The notes under the pieces are model-generated. The model worked only from the letters and a program-made list of their open reading frames with translations. It made no database searches and was not told where the DNA came from. Shown piece by piece: positions 50,448-60,418 of a stretch of 64,000 nucleotides of DNA. The stretch lies in contig JANNLG010000062.1 of NCBI GenBank assembly GCA_031396695.1, forward strand, positions 23,255-87,254, read 5' to 3'. The position numbers and the translations under genes were made by a program. Source of the DNA: VGRW01 sp031396695 (GTDB lineage: Bacteria > Myxococcota_A > UBA9160 > SZUA-336). How positions within the stretch are numbered: position 1 is the stretch's first letter; every line of letters starts with the position of its first letter.

Positions 50448-52322
50448 ATGTGCGGCATCGTCGGAGTCCTGAGCGCTCGCTCGCAGGTGACGCCCGCCGT
50501 GTTCGACGGCTGGCGCGATCGGCTCGCGCATCGCGGACCCGATCAGGCCGCGACCTTCCACGACCGCGGGCTGTATCTCGGCTTCCGGCGCCTCGCGATC
50601 CTCGATCTGTCGCCGGCGGGTCACCAGCCGATGACGACGCCCGACGGCCGCTACACGATCGTGTTCAACGGGCAGATCTACAACTTCGAGGAGCTGCGCG
50701 CGGATCTCGAACGCGCGGGCGTGCGCTTCCGCAGCCGCTCCGACACAGAAGTGTTGCTCGAGCTGTTCGCGCGCGAGGGCGTCTCGTGTCTGGCGAAGCT
50801 GAACGGCATGTACGCGTTCGCGATCTACGACGCGCACGAGCGCTCGCTGGTGCTGGTGCGCGACCGCCTGGGCGTGAAGCCGCTGTTCTACTTTCGCGAC
50901 GGGCGCACGCTCGCGTTCGCCTCGGAGCTGCGCGCGATCCGCGACGTACCCGGCTTCCCTACGCAGCTCTGTGACGAGGCGCTCGGCGCGTTCTTCCGCG
51001 TCGGCTCGATTCCCGACTGGTCGTGCGTGTATCCGGGCGTGAGCAAGCTTCCGCCCGGGCACTGGATCCGCTTCCGGCTCGACGAGCCGGGCGCTTCGCT
51101 GCCGACCCGCTACTGGGATCTGCCCGAAGTTGGCGAGCTCGAGGACGATCGCGGCGAGGACGCCTGGGTCGACGAGGTCGAGGCGCTGCTCTTCGACGCC
51201 ACGCGCATCCGGCTCCGCTCCGACGTGCCGCTCGGCGTGTTCCTGTCCGGCGGCATCGACTCCGGCCTGGTGGCCGCGGCGGCGTCGCGCCAGAAGCCGG
51301 GACTCTCGTGTTTCACGGTGGGCTTCCGCGGCGAAGCCGAGGACGAGACGCCGCTCGCCGCCGCCACCGCGCGCCGGCTCGGCGTGCGCATGGAGACGCT
51401 CGACGTCGACGTGCGTCGCGGCATGAGTGAGCTGCCGTCCGTGATCGGTCACTTTGACGAGCCGTGCTCCGACACCTCCGCGCTGCCGACCGCGCTGATC
51501 TGCGCCGAGGCGCGCAAGCATCTGGTGGTGGTGCTGACCGGCGACGCGGGCGACGAGGTGTTCGGTGGTTACCCGAACCACGTGCGCGCCTGGCGCTGGC
51601 GCGCGCTCGAGAACGTGCCGGTTTCGCTTCGCCGCGCGGCCGGCGGCGTGCTCGCCGCCGTCTCGAAGCCCGACTCCGTTCTGCGTCGCTTCGCGCGCCG
51701 GCTCGGCGAACCGGTCGGCCGCTTCGGCGTCGGCGCCACGCTCTACCCGTTCGAGGACTGGCAGCACCGTGCGTTGGCGCCGTCGCTGCGCATCGACGCC
51801 GACGCGCTCGTGCGCCGCTACGCGTCGCAGCTGCCGAGCTGGAGCGGCGCGAGCCCGGTCGACCAGTCGCAGCGCACGGACCTGCGCACCTACATGCTCG
51901 ACGACATCCTCGTGAAGGTCGATCGCATGAGCATGCGCCACTCACTCGAGCTGCGATCGCCGTTCCTGGACTACCGGATGGTGGAGCTCGGCCTGCGCGT
52001 GCCGTCGCGCCTGCGCGTGAAGGGCGGACGGAACAAGTACCTGCTGCGGCGGCTGGCCGAGCGGCATCTTCCGCCGGAAGTGTGCGCGGCGCCAAAGCGC
52101 GGCTTCGCCATCCCGATCCAGTCCTGGCTGCGCGATCCGACCGTCGGCAAGGCCATGCGCGCGCAGCTCGCCGAGTCCACGCCAGGCTTTCCGGACGCCT
52201 TTGCGCCCGGCGGCGCGGAATGGCTGTGGCAGGCCGCGCAGGCCAACCCCGGGCTGCAACGCGCGGTCGTGATCGGGCTCTGCTACCGCTGGTGGTGCGA
52301 GGCCCGGAAGTCCGGGCCCTGA
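50448..52322 (+). CDS. Glutamine-dependent asparagine synthase-like amidotransferase
   Basis: A 624-residue class II amidotransferase. Cys2 of MCGIVGVL is the glutaminase nucleophile; GPDQAATFHDRGLYLGFRR and FNGQIYNFEELR complete the domain. The synthetase domain has the PP-loop FLSGGIDSGLVA (SGGIDS at 267-272) and LTGDAGDEVFGGYP. In polysaccharide loci such AsnB homologues amidate uronic-acid carboxyl groups or similar, and exosortase loci carry a characteristic version. With two NDP-uronate pathways encoded here, sugar amidation is more likely than asparagine supply; free asparagine synthesis cannot be excluded. Confidence 0.85.
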   Translation: MCGIVGVLSARSQVTPAVFDGWRDRLAHRGPDQAATFHDRGLYLGFRRLAILDLSPAGHQPMTTPDGRYTIVFNGQIYNFEELRADLERAGVRFRSRSDTEVLLELFAREGVSCLAKLNGMYAFAIYDAHERSLVLVRDRLGVKPLFYFRDGRTLAFASELRAIRDVPGFPTQLCDEALGAFFRVGSIPDWSCVYPGVSKLPPGHWIRFRLDEPGASLPTRYWDLPEVGELEDDRGEDAWVDEVEALLFDATRIRLRSDVPLGVFLSGGIDSGLVAAAASRQKPGLSCFTVGFRGEAEDETPLAAATARRLGVRMETLDVDVRRGMSELPSVIGHFDEPCSDTSALPTALICAEARKHLVVVLTGDAGDEVFGGYPNHVRAWRWRALENVPVSLRRAAGGVLAAVSKPDSVLRRFARRLGEPVGRFGVGATLYPFEDWQHRALAPSLRIDADALVRRYASQLPSWSGASPVDQSQRTDLRTYMLDDILVKVDRMSMRHSLELRSPFLDYRMVELGLRVPSRLRVKGGRNKYLLRRLAERHLPPEVCAAPKRGFAIPIQSWLRDPTVGKAMRAQLAESTPGFPDAFAPGGAEWLWQAAQANPGLQRAVVIGLCYRWWCEARKSGP

Positions 52323-52409
52323 GGGTGTTCCGAGCCGATCGCGCTCGCCGGGCAGGTCTGCTACCCCCACCCAACGCGAAATGATGGATCCCCGCGAAGA
52401 GGCTCGAGC

Positions 52410-53399
52410 ATGGCCACCGCGCGCACTGCGCTGATCACAGGCATCACCGGACAGGACGGTTCGTATCTCGCCGAGCTGCTGCTCGCGAAGGGCTACCGCG
52501 TGATCGGCATGGTGCGGCGCTCGAGCAGCGAGAACTTCGAGCGCATCGCGCACATGGTCGACCGGCTCGAGCTGCGTCAGGCCGATCTGCTCGATCAGCT
52601 GTCGATCGTGCACCTGCTGCAGGACGTGCGACCCGACGAGGTCTACAACCTGGCCGCGCAATCGTTCATCCCCACCAGCTTCAGCCAGCCGTTGCTGACC
52701 GCGGAGTTCACGGCGCTGGGCGTGACGCGCATGCTCGAAGCGATCCGGCTGGTGAACGCGAAGATCCGCTTCTACCAGGCGAGCTCGAGCGAGATGTTCG
52801 GCCGCGTGCGCGCGACGCCGCAGAACGAGCTGACGCCGTTCCACCCGCGCAGCCCCTACGGCGTGGCCAAGCTGTACGGCCACTGGATCACCGTGAACTA
52901 CCGCGAGAGCTACGGCATGTATGCGTGCTCGGGCATCCTGTTCAACCACGAGTCGCCGCGCCGCGGGCGCGAGTTCGTGACGCGCAAGATCGCGGAGGGC
53001 GCCGCGCGCATCGCGCTCGGCCAGGCGACGCACCTCGAGCTCGGCAACGTCGACTCGAAGCGCGACTGGGGCTTCGCGCCGGAGTACGTCGAAGCCATGT
53101 GGCGAATGCTGCAGCAGGACGCGCCGGACGATTTCGTGGTCGGCATGGGCGAGCACCACTCGCCGCGCGAGTTCTGCGAGCTGGCGTTCGCGCGCGTGGG
53201 TCTCGAATACCAGAAGTACGTGCGCACGAACCCCGATCTGCTGCGGCCGGCCGAGGTCGACACGCTGTTGGCCGACGCGTCGAAGGCGCGCGATCGGCTG
53301 GGCTGGAAGACGCGCACGAGCTTTCGCGAGCTCGTCGAGCTGATGGTCGACGCGGAGCTCGAACGCGGGCGAAAGAGCGCTCTGGCCGCGCGGAGCTAG
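52410..53399 (+). CDS. gmd: GDP-mannose 4,6-dehydratase
   Basis: A 329-residue extended SDR. The Gmd hallmark TGITGQDGSYLAELLLAKGY is at residues about 10-29, followed by GMVRRSSS. Active-site residues are in YQASSSEMFG and SPYGVAKLYGHW (Tyr150, Lys154), and LFNHESPRRGREFVTRK binds the GDP end. It converts GDP-mannose to GDP-4-keto-6-deoxymannose. No GDP-fucose synthase or GDP-rhamnose reductase is recognised in the window, so the final sugar is open. The next epimerase gene begins 3 bp after its stop. Confidence 0.92.
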   Translation: MATARTALITGITGQDGSYLAELLLAKGYRVIGMVRRSSSENFERIAHMVDRLELRQADLLDQLSIVHLLQDVRPDEVYNLAAQSFIPTSFSQPLLTAEFTALGVTRMLEAIRLVNAKIRFYQASSSEMFGRVRATPQNELTPFHPRSPYGVAKLYGHWITVNYRESYGMYACSGILFNHESPRRGREFVTRKIAEGAARIALGQATHLELGNVDSKRDWGFAPEYVEAMWRMLQQDAPDDFVVGMGEHHSPREFCELAFARVGLEYQKYVRTNPDLLRPAEVDTLLADASKARDRLGWKTRTSFRELVELMVDAELERGRKSALAARS

Positions 53400-53402
53400 C
53401 GC

Positions 53403-54340
<938 letters not shown>

Positions 54341-54344
<4 letters not shown>

Positions 54345-54727
54345 TTCGCATCATTCCGATTCGCGCGCTGGCGGTGCTGGCGTACATGGGCCTCGTGCTC
54401 GCGCTCACGACGCTGCCGGGCCGACAGGTGGCGCGCTGGGGCTTCACCGGTTCGCTGCTCGACTTCGCGCACATTCCCCTGTTCACGGGACTCACCTTGG
54501 TTACCCTGTGGGCCGTCGTCGGACCGCGCGCGCAGCGCCTCGCGTTCGTCGTGATCGCGATCGTCGCGTTCGCGGCGGTCGACGAATGGCTGCAGCGCTT
54601 CGCGCCGGGGCGCGTCGCCTCGCTCGCCGATTTCGTACGCGACTTGCTCGGCGTGGGCATCGGAGTCGCGCTCAGCGAAGCATCCCGGCCGCTGGTCCTG
54701 GCCTTTCGAAAGGAGTCACAACGATGA
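54341..54727 (+). CDS. VanZ-like membrane protein
   Basis: A 128-residue membrane protein with about four helices. The VanZ-family pattern is visible: LALTTLPG after the first helix, SLLDFAHIPLFTGLTLVTLW, and the conserved acidic AAVDEWLQRFAPGRVASLADFVRDLLGVGIG. VanZ-like proteins are common in exosortase and polysaccharide loci; their activity is unknown. Start is TTG at 54341, overlapping the epimerase stop, and its TGA overlaps the ATG of ugd (ATGA). Confidence 0.8.
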
Positions 54728-56034
54728 ACATCGCCGTGATCGGCACGGGCTACGTCGGTCTCGTCACGGGCGCCGGCTTCGCGGAGTTCGGCATCAACGT
54801 CACCTGCGTCGACAAGGACGTGGAGAAGATCGCGCGGCTCGAGCGCGGCGAAGTGCCGATCTTCGAGCCCGGGCTCGAGGAGCTGGTCCGCCGCAATGCG
54901 ACGGCCGGCCGGCTGCACTTCACCACCGACGCAAAGAGCGCCGTGCAGCAGTCGCTGGTGATCTTCATCGCCGTACCCACGCCGCCGCAGGAAGACGGCA
55001 GCACGGACCTGTCGTACGTCGACGAGGTCGCGCGCACGATCGGCACGCACCTCGACGGCTACAAAGTCGTGGTCACCAAGAGCACGGTGCCGGTCAAGAC
55101 GGCCGAGCGCGTGCGGCGCACGATCGTCGAGGCCGCCGCTTCGGCCGGCAAACAGGGCATCCGCTGCTCGGTCGCGTCGAACCCCGAGTTCCTGCGCGAG
55201 GGCAGCGCGGTCGAGGATTTCCTGCACCCCGACCGGGTGGTGATCGGCGCGGACGATCCGGAAGCGGTCGCGATCCTGAAGGACCTGTACAAGCCGCTGA
55301 ACCTGATCGAGGTGCCGTTCGTGATCACGAACGTCGCGACCGCCGAGCTGATCAAGTACGCGAGCAACGCCTTCCTGGCCACCAAGATCAGCTTCATCAA
55401 CGAGATCTCGGCGCTGTGCGAAGCGGTCGGCGCGGACGTGCACCACGTCTCGCGCGCGATGGGACTCGACGGCCGCATCGGCCGCAAGTTCCTGCATCCC
55501 GGTCCCGGCTACGGCGGCTCGTGCTTTCCGAAGGACACGCTGTCGCTGGTGCAGTTCAGCCGCGAGTTCGGCGTCGAGCAGCGCATCGTCGCGGCGACGG
55601 TGGCCGCCAACGACGCGCAGCGCGAGCGCATGATCACCAAGGTCGAGCAGATGGTCGGGAACCTGCGCGGCAAGACGCTGGGCGCGCTCGGCCTCTCGTT
55701 CAAGCCGAACACCGACGACGTGCGCGAGTCCCCCGCGATCTGGGTGATCCGCAAGCTGCAGGAGCGCGGCGCGCTCGTGCGCTGCTACGACCCCGAGGCG
55801 ATGATGACCGCGGCGCGCGAGCTCACCGGCGTACAGTTCTGCGAGGACGCCTACGACACCGCGAAGGGCAGCGACGCGCTGTTGTTCCTGACCGAGTGGA
55901 ACGAGTTCCGCAAGCTCGATCTCGGGCGGCTGAAGGAGCTCTTGCGCGAGCCGGTCGTCGTCGACATGCGCAACGTCTGCGAGCCGGCCGAGATGGTGCA
56001 GCTCGGCTTCCGCTACACCGGAGTGGGACGATAG
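54724..56034 (+). CDS. ugd: UDP-glucose 6-dehydrogenase
   Basis: A 436-residue UDP-glucose dehydrogenase of standard length. Motifs: NIAVIGTGYVGLVTGAGFAE, VPTPPQEDGSTDLSYV, KSTVPVKTAE, SNPEFLREGSAV, and catalytic Cys267 in GPGYGGSCFPKD. It oxidises UDP-glucose to UDP-glucuronate in the cytoplasm. The ATG overlaps the VanZ-like stop. It supplies UDP-GlcA for the epimerase at 47.4 kb and for uronate-containing repeats. The ManC-like gene follows directly. Confidence 0.94.
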   Translation: MNIAVIGTGYVGLVTGAGFAEFGINVTCVDKDVEKIARLERGEVPIFEPGLEELVRRNATAGRLHFTTDAKSAVQQSLVIFIAVPTPPQEDGSTDLSYVDEVARTIGTHLDGYKVVVTKSTVPVKTAERVRRTIVEAAASAGKQGIRCSVASNPEFLREGSAVEDFLHPDRVVIGADDPEAVAILKDLYKPLNLIEVPFVITNVATAELIKYASNAFLATKISFINEISALCEAVGADVHHVSRAMGLDGRIGRKFLHPGPGYGGSCFPKDTLSLVQFSREFGVEQRIVAATVAANDAQRERMITKVEQMVGNLRGKTLGALGLSFKPNTDDVRESPAIWVIRKLQERGALVRCYDPEAMMTAARELTGVQFCEDAYDTAKGSDALLFLTEWNEFRKLDLGRLKELLREPVVVDMRNVCEPAEMVQLGFRYTGVGR

Positions 56035-57122
56035 CCCGCGGCCCGGAAATCCTGCCGGTCGTGCTCGCAGGCGGCGCGGGAACGCGCTTCTGGCCCGCGA
56101 GTCGCAAAGCCTTGCCGAAGCCGTTCGTTCCGCTGGTCGGCGCGCGCACGCTGCTCGCCGACACGCTGGAGCGCTTGCGGCTGCTCGCGCCAGCCGAGCG
56201 CACGACGGTCGTCGCCGCGGATTCGCTCGCTCGCGCCGCGCGCGCGGCGCTGCGCGCGTATCCGGGCACACGCCTCCTGCTCGAGCCGATCGCGCGCAAC
56301 ACCGCGGCGGCGATCGCGTGGGCCGCGGCCGACGCGCTCGGTCGCGGCCTCGATGGCGTGCTCGGCGTGTTCCCCGCCGACCACCACATCGCGCGGCCCG
56401 AAGCGTTCGCGAAGACCGTGAAGCGCGCGGCGCGCGCGGCCGCCGACGGCGAGCAGCTGGTGTTGCTCGGCATCGAGCCGACACGTCCCGACACCGGCTA
56501 CGGGTACCTGCGGCTGGGCCGCGCCGCGCGAGCGGGCGGCGTCCGTCCGGTCGAGCGTTTCGTCGAGAAGCCGTCGCTCGCTCGTGCGCGCCGCTTCATG
56601 ACCCGCCGGGCCTACCTGTGGAACTCGGGCATGTTGCTCGCGCGACCTGCGCTGATCCTCGCGGAGATGCGCGCGCTCGCACCCGAGGTCTGGCGCGCGC
56701 TCGGGCCGACACTTTCGCGGATCGCCGAGGGCGACGCCGTGCCGCGCGCGACGCTCGCGCGCGCCTGGTCACGCGCCAAGTCGCTCTCGTTCGACTACGC
56801 CGTGCTCGAGCGCAGCCGCCGAGTGGCCGCGCTCCCGGGACGTTTCGCCTGGTCCGACCTCGGCAGCTGGGACGCGCTCGGCGAACGCCTGCAGCTTCTC
56901 GATGGCAACCGGGTACACTGCCTGCCGCCGCCGCTGCTGCTCGAAGCGAAGCGAAATGTCGTCTGGAGTTCGGCCGATAGACAGGTGGTGCTGCTCGGGG
57001 TACGGGACTTGCTTGTGATCCAGACCACCGACGCGCTTCTGGTCTGCGCTAATGATCGAGCGCAGGACGTGCGAAGGATCGTCGATGAGTTCACCCGCCA
57101 GCATCGTGAAGAGCTCGTATAG
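56031..57122 (+). CDS. manC: Mannose-1-phosphate guanylyltransferase
   Basis: About 363 residues of nucleotidyltransferase. Signature VVLAGGAGTRFWPASRKALPKPF; GVFPADHHI; TGYGYLRLG; VEKPSLARA; YLWNSGMLL and FAWSDLGSWDAL. It makes GDP-mannose, the substrate of Gmd. It has only the transferase domain; the isomerase cupin usually fused to it is a separate gene at 42 kb. No ATG, GTG or TTG lies where the N-terminus should begin: the choices are ATA at 56031 (overlapping the ugd stop), CTG at 56052, or GTG at 56061, which would cut the first strand. The start is therefore uncertain. Confidence 0.82.
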   Translation: MARGPEILPVVLAGGAGTRFWPASRKALPKPFVPLVGARTLLADTLERLRLLAPAERTTVVAADSLARAARAALRAYPGTRLLLEPIARNTAAAIAWAAADALGRGLDGVLGVFPADHHIARPEAFAKTVKRAARAAADGEQLVLLGIEPTRPDTGYGYLRLGRAARAGGVRPVERFVEKPSLARARRFMTRRAYLWNSGMLLARPALILAEMRALAPEVWRALGPTLSRIAEGDAVPRATLARAWSRAKSLSFDYAVLERSRRVAALPGRFAWSDLGSWDALGERLQLLDGNRVHCLPPPLLLEAKRNVVWSSADRQVVLLGVRDLLVIQTTDALLVCANDRAQDVRRIVDEFTRQHREELV

Positions 57123-57147
57123 CAGTTCCGTCCCTTCGGAAGACGGA

Positions 57148-57843
57148 ATGAGGCAAACAGGCATGAAGGACCGCAACGAAGCCCTGCGCGGAATCCCGCT
57201 GTTCCAGAATCTCGACGAGAAGGACCTCGGCGAGATCGCCACCCTGCTGATCGACCGCAAGTTCCCGCGCGACGCCGTGATCTACGAAGACGGCTCGATC
57301 GGCGACTATATGTACCTGATCCAAGAAGGTCAGGTAAAAGTTACGAAGATGTCCGAGGACGGACGCGAGAAGATCCTCGAGATTCTCGGGCCCGGCGACT
57401 TCCACGGCGAGATGGCGCTGCTCGATCGCGCGCCGCGCTCCGCCTCGGTGAAGACGACGACGCCCTGCGTGTTGCTCGCCTTGTCGCGACAGGACTTCCT
57501 GGGTCTGCTCAAGCAGAACCACGAGGTGACGCTCGAGCTGATTCGTGTGCTCGCGCGCCGCCTGCGCGAGACCGACGAACAGATTCGCGGCCTCTCCTTC
57601 GAGCGCGTCGAGAGCCGCGCGCGGCGCCTGCTGGCGCGGCTGGCCAAGGAGAAGGTGTCCGATCGTACCGACCGCATGGCCACGTCGCCGATCACGCACC
57701 AGCAGCTCGCGGATCTCGTCGGCACCAGCCGCGAGACCATCACGCGCGTCGTGAAGGAGCTGAAGGACGCCGGCTGGCTCGAGCAGGAAGGCAAGCGCTA
57801 CCTGGTGCCCACCGAAGACACGGAGAGCGCCGAGCGGACCTGA
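57148..57843 (+). CDS. Crp/Fnr family transcriptional regulator
   Basis: A 231-residue Crp/Fnr regulator. The cyclic-nucleotide-binding fold spans about residues 15-130; its phosphate-binding cassette reads FHGEMALLDRAPRSASV, keeping the Glu and Arg-Ser that bind the cyclic nucleotide in CRP. There is no Cys cluster, so it is not an FNR iron-sulfur sensor. The C-terminal winged HTH is ITHQQLADLVGTSRETITRVVKELKDAGWL. Start ATG at 57148 after GGAAGACGGA; an ATG five codons later is an alternative. It lies between manC and the TPR lipoprotein gene and may regulate the locus. Confidence 0.88.
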   Translation: MRQTGMKDRNEALRGIPLFQNLDEKDLGEIATLLIDRKFPRDAVIYEDGSIGDYMYLIQEGQVKVTKMSEDGREKILEILGPGDFHGEMALLDRAPRSASVKTTTPCVLLALSRQDFLGLLKQNHEVTLELIRVLARRLRETDEQIRGLSFERVESRARRLLARLAKEKVSDRTDRMATSPITHQQLADLVGTSRETITRVVKELKDAGWLEQEGKRYLVPTEDTESAERT

Positions 57844-57904
57844 ACCGGGGTCGGTCGTGTGCTAGCTCTTCGGGACCGATTACGCCCCTAGGAGGTCCTC
57901 GAAG

Positions 57905-60349
57905 ATGCGGGTCGCCGCGATCCTTTGCGCCCTGCTGCTCGCAGCCGCCGTCGGCTGCACGTCCAAAGAAGTGCGAATCAACGAGCAGCGCACCGCGGCC
58001 GACGCGTTCTTCGAGAAGAAGGAATGGAGCGAGGCGAAGATCGCCTACATGAATCTGCTCCAGCTCGCGCCGAGCGACGCTGAAGCGCACTACAAGATGG
58101 CCGAGACGCTCTGGGCCATGCAGGAATACGGCGAGGCGCTCTGGCAGTACAAAGAAGCCTCGCGACTCGCGCCAGACAACACCGAATGGCGCATGCGGCT
58201 CACGCAGGTGCTGTTCGCCGCACGCGACTACGACACCGCCCTCGAGCAGGTCTCGGCCGTGCTCGAGAAGGACGCCAAGAACATCGACGCGCTGCTGCTG
58301 CGCGGCGCGCTGAAGTCCGTTAAGGGCGACATCGACGGCTTGATCGAGGACGTCGAGGCGGCGCTCGCGATCAATCCCGATCATCCCGACTCGCTGGCGC
58401 TGAAGGCCCAGGCGCTCGGACGCAAAGGCGACATCGCCGGCGCGGAAGAGGCGCTGCGCAAGCTCGTGGTGGTGAAGCCGACCGCGGCGAACCACCTGTC
58501 GGTCGCGCGCTTCCTCGCGATCATCGGCAAGAACGACGAGGCGCTGGCCGAGCTGAACGCCGCGATCGAAGCTGCCGAGACCCCGGAGGAGCGCACGCAG
58601 GCGCGCCTGTTCCTGACCAACTTCTACATCAACCAGTCGCAGAACGACAAAGCCGAGGAAGTGCTGCTGCAAGCGCGCACCGACGCCCCGGGCGACTCCA
58701 ACGTTCTGCTCACGCTCGCGCGCTTCTACTACGCGATCGGCAAGAGCGATCAGGCCGAGAAGATGCTCGAGGAAGGCGTGGCGGCGAAGCCGGACTCGGC
58801 GGAGCCGCTGCTGGTGCTTGCCGACTACCACCGGCGCGCAGGCCTGATGGACCGCGCGCTCGCCGACGTGGACCGCGCGATCGCGGTGGAGCCGAAGAGC
58901 GAGGCCGCGCGCCTGCGACGCGCCGAGCTGATCGTCGACCAGAAGGGCGAGGACGCGAAGCCGACCGAGGAGTCGTGGGTGATCGTGCGCGAGGTTCTGA
59001 AGGAGAACCCGCGCAGCCTGCTCGGGCTGTTCACCGAGGGGAAATTCTACCTGCTGGATCAGAAGTACGCCGAGGCTGCGACCAGCCTGCGGCGCGTGAT
59101 CGACGAGCAGCCGAGCGCTGCCGCACACGTGCTGCTCGGCACGGCCTATCTGGCGCAGAAACAGAACGACCTCGCGCGCAGCGAGTTCCTGCAGGCGCTG
59201 CAGGTCGACGCACAGTACACACCTGCGCGTAGCCAGCTGTCGGCGCTCTACCTCGGCTCGGGCGAGGATGAGAGCGCGGCGCGCGAAGCCAAGCTCGTAC
59301 TCGACCAGAACCCGAAAGACCTGCGCATTCGGCTGATCCTGGCCGAGGCGCTTACGCGCCTGAAGCGCATCCACGAGGCACGCGAGGTGCTGAGCCCGAT
59401 CGAGGTCACCGACGCGCTGCCCGCGCCGATGCGGCTCAAGATCGCACAGCTCTACCGCCGCACGCGCGACCCCAAGGCGGCCGCGCCGATCCTGCAGGCG
59501 CTGCTCAAGGAGCACCCCACCGATCCGGCGGCCATGGGCGAGCTGATCCAGGCCGACCTCGACGAGCGCAACCACGAGGCTGCGCTCGCGAAAATCGACG
59601 CCTTCATCAAGGAGCAGCCCGACAACGTGCCGCTCTACGAGATGCGCGCGAAGGTGCGACTCTCTTCGCCGGGCGGCGACAAGCCCGAGTCGATCGAGCT
59701 CGCGCTGGCGGACTTGAACACGGCGATCCAGAAGGACCCCAAGCGCGTCGAGTCCGTCGTCACGCTCGGCAAGCTGTACCGCACGCTCTGGCAGCGCGAC
59801 GGCTCGCACCTCGACGATGCCATCAACAGCTACAAGAAGGCGCGCGAGCTCGACCCGCAGAACGCGCTGATCGCGCTCGAGCTCGCGGCGCTCACCGAAT
59901 CCGCCGGCCGCTATCCCGAGGCGATCGAGAGCTACGAGACCGTCCTGCGGCTCGACCAGGATCAACCCGGCGCCAAGAACAACCTGGCGTGGCTGCTCGC
60001 TGACAACGCCAATGCGAGCCCGGCGGATCTCGACCGCGCGCTGCAGCTCGCGCAGGACGCGAAGAACGCGATGCCCAACGACCCGAGCGTGGCCGACACG
60101 CTGGGCTGGGTGATGTACAAGAAAGGCATCCCGTCCGCGGCGATCGCGCTGTTCCGCGAATCGATCGACGGCTACCCCGAAGGTCACCCGCTGCGCGGCA
60201 CCGTGCGTTACCACCTGGCGGCCGCCTACGAGAAGAACGGCGAGCGCGACCGCGCGGTCCAGGAGCTCAAGCGCGCGCTGGACGAGGACTCGACCTTCAC
60301 CGAGCGCGAGGCCGCCGAGAAGCTCCTGAAGGAGCTGCAGGCGGGCTGA
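57905..60349 (+). CDS. Large TPR-repeat lipoprotein (PrsT-like)
   Basis: An 814-residue lipoprotein: lipobox AVGC with Cys18, then about 20 TPR repeats over the whole length (e.g. AEAHYKMAETLWAMQEYGEA; ANNLAWLLADNANA-like NNLAWLL near the end). Length, lipidation and the repeat layout resemble the PrsT/PEP-TPR lipoproteins of exosortase polysaccharide loci and EPS secretion scaffolds such as AlgK or PelB. It probably acts in the periplasm as a scaffold between inner-membrane synthase and outer-membrane channel. A strong AGGAGG precedes the ATG by 10 nt. Confidence 0.82.
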   Translation: MRVAAILCALLLAAAVGCTSKEVRINEQRTAADAFFEKKEWSEAKIAYMNLLQLAPSDAEAHYKMAETLWAMQEYGEALWQYKEASRLAPDNTEWRMRLTQVLFAARDYDTALEQVSAVLEKDAKNIDALLLRGALKSVKGDIDGLIEDVEAALAINPDHPDSLALKAQALGRKGDIAGAEEALRKLVVVKPTAANHLSVARFLAIIGKNDEALAELNAAIEAAETPEERTQARLFLTNFYINQSQNDKAEEVLLQARTDAPGDSNVLLTLARFYYAIGKSDQAEKMLEEGVAAKPDSAEPLLVLADYHRRAGLMDRALADVDRAIAVEPKSEAARLRRAELIVDQKGEDAKPTEESWVIVREVLKENPRSLLGLFTEGKFYLLDQKYAEAATSLRRVIDEQPSAAAHVLLGTAYLAQKQNDLARSEFLQALQVDAQYTPARSQLSALYLGSGEDESAAREAKLVLDQNPKDLRIRLILAEALTRLKRIHEAREVLSPIEVTDALPAPMRLKIAQLYRRTRDPKAAAPILQALLKEHPTDPAAMGELIQADLDERNHEAALAKIDAFIKEQPDNVPLYEMRAKVRLSSPGGDKPESIELALADLNTAIQKDPKRVESVVTLGKLYRTLWQRDGSHLDDAINSYKKARELDPQNALIALELAALTESAGRYPEAIESYETVLRLDQDQPGAKNNLAWLLADNANASPADLDRALQLAQDAKNAMPNDPSVADTLGWVMYKKGIPSAAIALFRESIDGYPEGHPLRGTVRYHLAAAYEKNGERDRAVQELKRALDEDSTFTEREAAEKLLKELQAG

Positions 60350-60418
60350 GCCGGTTGCGGAATCCCTTCTAAAGACGTGCGCAAACGGTGCCGATGCGCG
60401 TCGAGGAAAGGGGAATCC

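Noticed and set aside
50448..52322. Housekeeping asparagine synthetase
   Set aside because: Possible by domain content, but its place among nucleotide-sugar genes and next to a sugar-kinase-like gene favours an amidotransferase for the polysaccharide; kept as an alternative only.
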